From Methanobacteriota archaeon (lineage in GTDB: Archaea; Thermoplasmatota; Thermoplasmata; RBG-16-68-12): a stretch of 26,736 bases of DNA. Positions 21,859 to 26,736 of this stretch are shown here, one piece after another; the first letter of the stretch is position 1, and the number at the start of each line of letters is the position of its first letter. The stretch spans positions 1 to 26,736 of the forward strand of contig VBLS01000001.1 of assembly GCA_005878635.1 (NCBI GenBank), read 5' to 3'. Position numbers and translations under genes: made by a program. The notes below the pieces were generated by a model. The model had not been told where the DNA came from. It did not search any database and saw nothing but the letters and a program-made list of their open reading frames with translations.

Positions 21859-22218
21859 TTAGCCCTTTGTCCCGAAGATCGCGGGGTCGGTGAGCCGCGT
21901 GCCGCAGTCCGTGCAGAAGTTCATCCTCTGTTCATTTTGCATGCCGCACGCGGGGCAGAATTTCGCGATGTTGACGCCGATCGGAGCGCCGACGGGAGCG
22001 CGGGTCGGAGGCGCGGCCCAGTCGACCGGGCTCCGTCTCGCCATGGGCCGGCGTGCGCCGCCGAAAAGGCCCACGAGCAGTTCGATCGGTCCAAAGATGA
22101 GGGCTCCGAGGCAGATGAACGGGAACGCGGGGATTAGGAGGGTCACGACTCCTGCCAAGGTGAAGAAGGCACCCACGAGCACATGGCGCAGGATCAAAGG
22201 CTCCCCCCGCGACTGCAT
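21859..22218 (-). CDS. Small membrane protein with C-terminal zinc ribbon
   Basis: Protein of 119 residues. Two adjacent hydrophobic segments (VLVGAFFTLAGVVTLLIPAF and ICLGALIFGPIELLVGLFG) are followed by a flexible proline/alanine stretch and a C-terminal zinc ribbon: FCPACGMQNE with CTDCGTRL. Such proteins are frequent in archaea and are usually annotated only as zinc-ribbon domain proteins. ATG at 22218 is 30 nt past the stop of the adenosyltransferase gene, so it is probably the third gene of the B12 operon, but no biochemical link is visible. The product ends DPAIFGTKG, 26 bp before the oxidase gene start. Confidence 0.75.
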   Translation of the reverse strand: MQSRGEPLILRHVLVGAFFTLAGVVTLLIPAFPFICLGALIFGPIELLVGLFGGARRPMARRSPVDWAAPPTRAPVGAPIGVNIAKFCPACGMQNEQRMNFCTDCGTRLTDPAIFGTKG

Positions 22219-22247
22219 CGTTTGGGGACGACATGAAGCTTCCGAGG

Positions 22248-22793
22248 TTACGGCTCGTACGAGGGATGCTCGGGCGATTTCCGACTCTTGCGCTGCACCC
22301 ACACCGCCAGCTGGTAGAGGACGGAAGATAACCGATTCATGTACCGCAAGATTTCCGGGTTCAGGGGTTCGTGTTTCGACAGGGTGACGACTCGTCGTTC
22401 GGCTCGCCGCGCGACCGTGCGGGCCCAATGCAATCGGACGAGGCCTTCGGGGCCGCGGGGGAGGATGAATTCGGTGATCTTGCCGACATCGAACGCGTCG
22501 ATCCCGGCCTCGAGTCGCGCGACATGTTCGGGCGCCACCCGCGGGACCTTCGCACCTGCGGTCCCAGGGACCATGGCCAGTTCCGCGCCCACGGTGAAGA
22601 GGTCGTCCTGGATTTTGAGGAGGAGATCCTGAACACGATTCTCCCGTTGGGCCACGAGGGCGAGACCAATCACCGCATTGAGCTCGTCGACCGCCCCCAT
22701 CGCCTCCACGCGGGGATCGTCCTTCGAAACGCGCGCCGGCCCGAGGAGGCCGGTCTCGCCGGCGTCGCCCGCCCGCGTGTAGAGCTTCGCCAT
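22248..22793 (-). CDS. Cob(I)alamin adenosyltransferase, PduO type
   Basis: Transfers the adenosyl group of ATP to cob(I)alamin or cobinamide to make the coenzyme form of B12. The 181-residue protein starts MAKLYTRAGDAGETGLLGPARVS, a version of the family ATP-binding T-R-x-G-D-x-G-x-T-G-L signature in which the usual D-x-G-T region is DAGETG. It also has VEAMGAVDELNAVIG, a second helix with QDDLFTVGAEL, and RYMNRLSSVLYQLA near the end, the usual active-site helix. ATG at 22793 is within TGATG: the TGA ends the upstream cobalamin-binding gene. A GTG three bases earlier is an alternative start. Together they form a B12 salvage unit. Confidence 0.93.
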   Translation of the reverse strand: MAKLYTRAGDAGETGLLGPARVSKDDPRVEAMGAVDELNAVIGLALVAQRENRVQDLLLKIQDDLFTVGAELAMVPGTAGAKVPRVAPEHVARLEAGIDAFDVGKITEFILPRGPEGLVRLHWARTVARRAERRVVTLSKHEPLNPEILRYMNRLSSVLYQLAVWVQRKSRKSPEHPSYEP

Positions 22794-23707
22794 CACGTCA
22801 CCGGCTGCGCATCGCTCGGCTTGGGGATCATCGGGAAGAGGGACGGCTGCAGGACGTGGGCGAGGATCTCGAGGCCGTCCACGAGGCGCGGCCCAGGCCG
22901 GTTAAAGTAGCTCGAACCGTCGACGAGCCAGGCGCGCCCGGTCCGGGCGGCAGGTAAGTGGGCCCACCACGAGGAGTGCGTGACGACCCCCGCCTCGGCC
23001 CGCGTGCGGTCGAGATCGAATCCGCACGGCATCAAGACGGCGACCTCGGGAGCGGCCGACTCGACCTCATTGGATGAGATCCTGCGGGACTTCTCTCCGG
23101 GGCGTCCGAGGGAGTCGACGCCTCCCGCGAGGCCGATCATCTCGGGGACCCAGTGGCCTCCGATGAAGAGAGGGTCGAGCCATTCAAGGCACAGCGTGGT
23201 CGGCCGCGCCTCCGCGTCGGCGGCGCGTCTCGCGACCTGCTCGATTCGACGACGGAGGTCGTCCACCACATCGCGAGCGCGGTCCTCGACCTCGCAAGCC
23301 TGGCCGACGTCCGCGATGTCCTCGAGGACGTCCTCCAAGGAGTGCGGATCCAAGGACACGATTTCGGGCGATCGAGGCAGGCGACGGGCGACTTCCTCCA
23401 CGTTGCCAAGGGTCGGAGCGCAGACGTCGCACAATCCCTGGGTCAAGATGAGGTCCGGATTGGCGGTCCGGAGCGCCGCAGCATCGACCTGGTAGAGCCC
23501 TCCCCCGGACGCGAGCCGCTCTCCGACCAACCGGCTCGTCTCGCCACTCGCCTTGCCCTCGTAGTCGAGGAGGGACCGACTCACGATCGGCTTCGATCTC
23601 GCGTCGGCCGGATGGTCGCACTCCGGCGAGACTCCGACGAGAGCCTCACCGAGGCCGAGGGTGAAGCAGATCTCCGTCGCCGCGGGGAGGAGGGACACGA
23701 TCCGCAT
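22793..23707 (-). CDS. Cobalamin-binding protein of the BtuF superfamily, without signal peptide
   Basis: This belongs to the helical-backbone metal-receptor family, which includes BtuF of B12 importers. The 304-residue protein begins directly with the fold (MRIVSLLPAATEI, then LGEALVGVSPECDHP) and has LEWLDPLFIGGHWVPEMIGL near 175-195 and MPCGFDL, both seen in the soluble cobalamin-binding subgroup. I see no signal peptide or lipobox, so a cytosolic role such as B12 buffering or trafficking is more likely than uptake; this is inference. It overlaps the adenosyltransferase gene at TGATG. No BtuC/BtuD permease or ATPase is nearby. Start ATG at 23707, 32 nt from a TTTTTA box. Confidence 0.88.
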   Translation of the reverse strand: MRIVSLLPAATEICFTLGLGEALVGVSPECDHPADARSKPIVSRSLLDYEGKASGETSRLVGERLASGGGLYQVDAAALRTANPDLILTQGLCDVCAPTLGNVEEVARRLPRSPEIVSLDPHSLEDVLEDIADVGQACEVEDRARDVVDDLRRRIEQVARRAADAEARPTTLCLEWLDPLFIGGHWVPEMIGLAGGVDSLGRPGEKSRRISSNEVESAAPEVAVLMPCGFDLDRTRAEAGVVTHSSWWAHLPAARTGRAWLVDGSSYFNRPGPRLVDGLEILAHVLQPSLFPMIPKPSDAQPVT

Positions 23708-23733
23708 GCGCTCGAGGCTGGTAGGCCCGGGGC

Positions 23734-23745
23734 CGCTAAAAAGGA
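23734..23745 (-). promoter_or_regulatory. TATA-like box for the B12 operon
   Basis: On the minus strand CCTTTTTAGCGG is centred about 32 nt before the ATG at 23707, leaving a leader of only about 6-7 nt. The opposite strand, CTAAAAAGG, could weakly serve the small plus-strand frame at 23778. Confidence 0.5.
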
Positions 23746-23777
23746 TTGTTCAAGTGGACTCCTGGGACGCATCCAGA

Positions 23778-23900
23778 ATGGATGAACCCATCGTCGTCGA
23801 TCTCGACTTCGGAGCCGCGGAGAAAAAGGAGAAGAGCGGTCGCTTCACGCGACCGCGTTGGGGAGTTGTTGGTGCTCGAACCGCTTCGATGCGGCCGTGA
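23778..23900 (+). CDS. Possible 40-residue protein overlapping the end of psmA
   Basis: A short frame beginning MDEPIVVDLDFGAAEKKEKS. The first 22 codons prefer G or C at the third base, as real genes here do, and lie in the gap between psmA and the B12 operon. The last 56 bases are antisense to psmA and its terminator hairpin. There is no ribosome-binding site. A weak AAAAAG box lies about 38 nt upstream. No family is recognised. It may equally be chance; it is kept because the gap has no other content. Confidence 0.2.
   Translation: MDEPIVVDLDFGAAEKKEKSGRFTRPRWGVVGARTASMRP
23823..23856 (-). terminator. Hairpin terminator of the psmB-psmA operon
   Basis: On the minus strand a perfect 8-bp stem GCGGTCGC / GCGACCGC (23856-23849 with 23843-23836) has a 5-nt loop and is followed by TCTTCTCCTTTTTCTCC. 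The psmA TGA stop (23847-23845) sits in the loop, so the terminator is built partly into the coding end of the gene. Confidence 0.65.
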
Positions 23901-24519
23901 CGAGCCCGTGCTCGATGACGGACTTGCCGCCGTTCACGGCTTCGATGGCTTCGGTGGCCAAGGCGAGGGCCGCTTCGACCGAGAGATCCGGGCGATAGCC
24001 CTTGACGATCGTCTCGAGGGCTTCGTCGGAGGACTGACCGATCGCGAAGGCGGAGCCCTTGAACGTGGTCCCGCTCGGATCCACCTGAAGGAGTTGGACC
24101 CCCAGGTCGTCCACGCCCGCCAAGAGGACCGAGGCCCCGAACGGGCGCACCGCGTACATCGTGAACTCGTGCAGGTATTCGGACAAGGTCCTCGATAGCG
24201 TCCCGACATCGATCGGCTCGTCGTACACGAGCCGGTGTCGCTGGGCCGCGACGCGGACCTGGTCGAGGAGCGTCGTCACGTCTCCGATGTATCCGCTGCC
24301 CGTCGCGCCGATGTGGTCGTCGACGACGAACACCTTCTCGGCGGGCTCCATCAGGGGCCGCGTCGGTTTGACCTGGCTCGACAGGAGGGCGAAGTCTTTC
24401 GTCTTCAGCCCAAGGGTCGTCGAACCGCGGCTGACCGCCTGCAGTGCGTAGTCGACCTGGACGAGCCGGCCTTCCTGGTTGTAGAAGAACGGCATCCGTC
24501 CCATTTCGCCCGAGGCCAT
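23845..24519 (-). CDS. psmA: Proteasome alpha subunit, divergent N-terminus
   Basis: Outer-ring subunit of the 20S core particle, 224 residues. Alpha identity is shown by GRLVQVDYALQAVSRGSTTLG (starting at residue 17), EKVFVVDDHI (61-70, with the conserved lysine of the ATPase-docking pocket at K62), YAVRPFGASVLLAGVDD and DPSGTTFKGSAFAIG. There is no catalytic threonine. The N-terminus is MASGEMGRMPFFYNQEGR: where other alphas have YDR before the IT-F-SPDGR stretch, this one has MGR, and the proline of the reverse turn becomes glutamine. ATG at 24519 follows the psmB TGA by a single base, so the pair forms one operon. The stop lies in a terminator hairpin. The gene could be a second paralogue alongside a canonical psmA elsewhere. 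Confidence 0.9.
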   Translation of the reverse strand: MASGEMGRMPFFYNQEGRLVQVDYALQAVSRGSTTLGLKTKDFALLSSQVKPTRPLMEPAEKVFVVDDHIGATGSGYIGDVTTLLDQVRVAAQRHRLVYDEPIDVGTLSRTLSEYLHEFTMYAVRPFGASVLLAGVDDLGVQLLQVDPSGTTFKGSAFAIGQSSDEALETIVKGYRPDLSVEAALALATEAIEAVNGGKSVIEHGLVTAASKRFEHQQLPNAVA

Positions 24520-24520
24520 C

Positions 24521-25099
24521 TCAGTTCGCCCCCCCGAAAGCGTGGCCGTTCGGAATCGCCAAGACGTCGACCCCGTTCCCACTGCCCGGATCTCGTTCCA
24601 TTGCAGCGCGCACCGCGGCCTCCGCGAGCTTCCTCGCCTCGTCGAGCGAGAACTCCTTGCGGAACCCCTGCTCGAGGACGCCGTACGCGATCGGCGAACC
24701 GCTGCCCGAGGACATGAAGTCCTCCGAGGTGATCGCCCCGCTCATGTCGCTCGTGTACACGTGGGCGCCTTCGCGGTCCACCCCGGCGACGACGAGCTCC
24801 ACGTAGAACGGGTTGTAGCTCTTCATCGACGAGTACACGATGTTCGAGATCAGTTTCGCGCTTTCCTTCACGGACAGCGGATAGCCGCGACGCAACGCGA
24901 GCAGCCGACGTTCGGCCTTCGCGAGGTTCACGAGGTATTCCGCGTCCGACATTGCCCCGGCGATCGCCACCGCGGTTGCGCCATCGAGGGAGAAAATCTT
25001 CTGGACCACCTTGGATCCGACGAAGAACCCCTTCGAGGCGCGCTTGTCCGCCGCGAGGACGACGCCGTCCTTGCTTCGTATTCCGACCGTTGTGGTCAT
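24521..25099 (-). CDS. psmB: Proteasome beta subunit, apparently without propeptide
   Basis: Catalytic subunit of the 20S proteasome. From ATG at 25099 it reads MTTTVGIRSKDG, so removing methionine exposes the nucleophile threonine directly. Numbering that threonine as 1, D17 (VVLAADKRAS), K33 (VVQKIF) and S129 (in FMSSGSGSP) fall at the canonical active-site positions. Mature length is 191 residues, usual for archaea. A GTG at 25108 would add MPK, but that codon is part of the purine-rich AGGTG that serves as ribosome-binding site six bases before the ATG. Archaeal beta subunits usually carry a propeptide cleaved after glycine; here no glycine precedes the threonine. It is cotranscribed with psmA. 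The promoter is not clear. Confidence 0.93.
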   Translation of the reverse strand: MTTTVGIRSKDGVVLAADKRASKGFFVGSKVVQKIFSLDGATAVAIAGAMSDAEYLVNLAKAERRLLALRRGYPLSVKESAKLISNIVYSSMKSYNPFYVELVVAGVDREGAHVYTSDMSGAITSEDFMSSGSGSPIAYGVLEQGFRKEFSLDEARKLAEAAVRAAMERDPGSGNGVDVLAIPNGHAFGGAN

Positions 25100-25253
25100 C
25101 TTAGGCACCTTGCCTCATAAGCCTGTAATGTCGGCGGTCGGGTATGTTGACTCGAAAGGCCATGGTCTGGTCACGACCTCAAGAGCCGCCGGACGAGGGC
25201 CAGGAATGGCTCGTCGGGAAAAACGTCGCGACTAGCTCTCGAGGATTCGAGGC

Positions 25254-26726
25254 TTAGCCGTAAGACACCTGACATACTCGCGCTAGAAGGGTGCTGGCCG
25301 GAGGCGAGATAAGGATCGTCTTGATGTCTGGCTGACTTTTGGGAGGTTGCAACGGAGGTGGCACGGGCGAGGTCGGCTTCCCGCGTCTTCGCTTCCACAT
25401 CAGAACAACTAGCGCGCTGGCGACCGCGATTGCGGTAGCGACGGTCGCGGCAAGTAACGGATTGAAAGTCGGGATGGAACCCGGTTCCGAAAAGGCGGAG
25501 ACGAACGCATCGTTCTTGCCGACGCTCGTCTCTCCGGGAAAAGTGCCGGAGACGTAGCCGGCGACGTACACCCTGGACCCGGCGGAGGCGACCGAGTTTG
25601 CGCCATCGATGGCGAATGTGCCGAACTGCTGTGCCGATAGGATGTACCCCTCCAAATCGGACTTGCCCAGAAAAACGTCGACTGAACTTGAGTTGGCCTG
25701 ACCGGGGAATGTGCCGGCCACACCTCCGGCGACATATATGCCGGACGAACCGAGGGCGACTGCACTTACAAAAGGCCCCCACGCGCCGAATCGGCGGATC
25801 CACAGGAGGTTCCCGTCCACATCGTACTTCGTAAGGAATGCATCGGAACCAGACGTATAACCCGCGACGTAGGCCCCTGATGAGTCGGTGGCGACGGAAT
25901 TCGTAAGGTCGTACAACGGTGAACCGAACTGGCGCGTCCACAGGACACTTCCGTTCATGCTGTACCTCCGAAGGAATCCATCAGGGCCTCCGGCGTTCGT
26001 CTCACCGGGGAATGAGCCTCCAGTCACGCCCGTGACGTACGCCCCCGAGGGCGCGACAGCGATGCCCACTGCGGAATCGTCGGCAGACGTGCCGAACTGG
26101 CTCGTCCACACCGCACTACCGTTTGTATCATACTCTCGAACGAAGGCGTCGAACCCACCTTCGCTCGCCTCGCCGGGAAAAGTACCTCGTGTGTGGCCAG
26201 CGACGTACACCAGGGACGCACTGGCAACGACTGCGAAAGCGTAGTCGTCTGAAGAAGTGCCAAACTGGCGCGTCCACAAGATGCCACCGTCCGTGTCGTA
26301 TTTCCTAACGAAAGCGTCGATGCCTCCGACGCTCGTCTCGTTCGGCAAGGTAGTAAACGTCGCCCCGACGACGAAAGCGCCAGACGCGCCGAGAGCGACG
26401 GCGTATGCGTAGTCGCCGACCACGCTCGTCCACAAGACATTCCCATCAGGGTCATACTTCCGAAGGAATCCGGTGTTAGTCGTCGTGCCGAGGAAGGGGC
26501 CGCCCATGTCACCGGCTACATAGATGCCAGACATGTCTGCTGCGAGTGCGTTGGCGGAATCGAATTCGGACGTACCGAACTGGCGGATCCAAAGCATCGA
26601 CGGCGATCCCTCTGCTCGCGCCGTCGAGGTCGCCTCGGGTACAGACAAGGCAAGTACCACGTAGACTACCAATGCCAGTGCGATTCTTTCAGGAAAGACG
26701 CCAAACCGCGCGTTGGAAGCAATCAT
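25254..26726 (-). CDS. Secreted membrane-anchored protein with seven SBBP-type beta-propeller repeats
   Basis: Surface protein of 490 residues. A signal peptide covers about residues 1-40 (hydrophobic IALALVVYVVLALSV, cut near TARAEG). Seven repeats of roughly 45-55 residues follow, each with L-W-x-R-Q-F-G-T, a G-x-Y-V-A-G strand, T-F-P-G-E-T, and F-x-x-K-Y-D-x-x-G; repeat 5 is short (about 46). This fits the SBBP beta-propeller repeat family and a seven-bladed propeller. A membrane helix at about 424-444 (LLAATVATAIAVASALVVLMW) and a proline-rich cytoplasmic tail of about 46 residues (KRRRGKPTSPVPPPLQPP) end it. Function is unknown; adhesion or ligand binding are guesses. ATG at 26726 is ten bases from the window end, so promoter and operon context are not visible. 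Confidence 0.85.
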   Translation of the reverse strand: MIASNARFGVFPERIALALVVYVVLALSVPEATSTARAEGSPSMLWIRQFGTSEFDSANALAADMSGIYVAGDMGGPFLGTTTNTGFLRKYDPDGNVLWTSVVGDYAYAVALGASGAFVVGATFTTLPNETSVGGIDAFVRKYDTDGGILWTRQFGTSSDDYAFAVVASASLVYVAGHTRGTFPGEASEGGFDAFVREYDTNGSAVWTSQFGTSADDSAVGIAVAPSGAYVTGVTGGSFPGETNAGGPDGFLRRYSMNGSVLWTRQFGSPLYDLTNSVATDSSGAYVAGYTSGSDAFLTKYDVDGNLLWIRRFGAWGPFVSAVALGSSGIYVAGGVAGTFPGQANSSSVDVFLGKSDLEGYILSAQQFGTFAIDGANSVASAGSRVYVAGYVSGTFPGETSVGKNDAFVSAFSEPGSIPTFNPLLAATVATAIAVASALVVLMWKRRRGKPTSPVPPPLQPPKSQPDIKTILISPPASTLLARVCQVSYG

Positions 26727-26736
26727 GAACTCGCCG

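Noticed and set aside
22793..23707. 5'-truncated exported BtuF that lost its signal peptide
   Set aside because: The protein begins with the normal family strand right at an ATG with a promoter-like box close upstream, and no in-frame hydrophobic leader lies before it.
25109..25253. tRNA or other RNA gene between psmB and the second propeller gene
   Set aside because: No cloverleaf-like set of stems, no T-loop GTTCRA motif and no CCA end were seen on either strand.
1..26736. CRISPR array, insertion sequence or prophage
   Set aside because: No direct repeats with regular spacers, no transposase or integrase motifs and no island of different base composition were seen.

Overview
The window is a dense, GC-rich piece of archaeal chromosome, with 25 well-supported genes in 26.7 kb and almost no intergenic DNA. 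The archaeal assignment rests on TFB, Gar1, the large primase subunit PriL, a 20S proteasome alpha/beta pair, a type II (archaeal) glyceraldehyde-3-phosphate dehydrogenase, an archaeal-type CoaD and an AK6-type kinase. The CoaD-DUF84 fusion is of the kind described from Thermoplasma, so a GC-rich member of Thermoplasmatota or a relative is my best guess; this is inference, not proof. Several starts (coaD, trmJ, truA, dppB, AK6 kinase, priL) have an AT-rich TATA-like box centred 25-29 nt upstream of the start codon, which implies leaderless mRNAs. Shine-Dalgarno motifs are clearest inside operons (dppC, dppD, dppF, CDP-alcohol transferase).

Layout. 1-690: gar1 and a truncated tfb on the minus strand behind one TATA box. 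941-3126: aminotransferase and homoserine dehydrogenase as a plus-strand pair. 3164-7074: CoaD-DUF84 fusion, a small DUF2180-like zinc protein, type II GAPDH, a TrmJ-like 2'-O-methyltransferase and TruA; the last two diverge from interleaved promoters only 37 bp apart. 7164-16719: an oligopeptide/dipeptide ABC importer with two permeases and two ATPases in one operon, an oppositely oriented surface beta-propeller protein, then a large membrane-anchored substrate-binding protein. 16759-18568: a small two-helix membrane protein, an AK6-type kinase and a CDP-alcohol phosphatidyltransferase. 18565-21832: PriL, a MurG-like glycosyltransferase and an FMN-dependent alpha-hydroxy-acid oxidase. 21859-23707: a B12 salvage operon (signal-less cobalamin-binding protein and PduO-type adenosyltransferase) followed by a zinc-ribbon membrane protein. 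23845-25099: psmB-psmA. 25254-26726: a second seven-repeat surface propeller.

The most unusual system is the peptide importer. In the substrate-binding protein the family-5 sequence landmarks occur in circularly permuted order, and the protein ends in an Ig-like domain, a coiled-coil and a C-terminal membrane anchor. Its permeases carry large insertions (about 240 extracytoplasmic residues in DppC, an extra helix pair in DppB), and the four-cysteine motif of DppD is split by about 100 residues. Together these suggest a remodelled, surface-tethered peptide uptake machine in a peptide-consuming heterotroph.

Other points of note are a proteasome alpha subunit that lacks the Tyr-Asp of the gating YDR motif, a beta subunit that appears to have no propeptide, and four convergent gene pairs that overlap by exactly four bases (CTAG or TTAG) so that both genes share their stop region. 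No rRNA, tRNA, CRISPR array, insertion sequence or integrase was seen.
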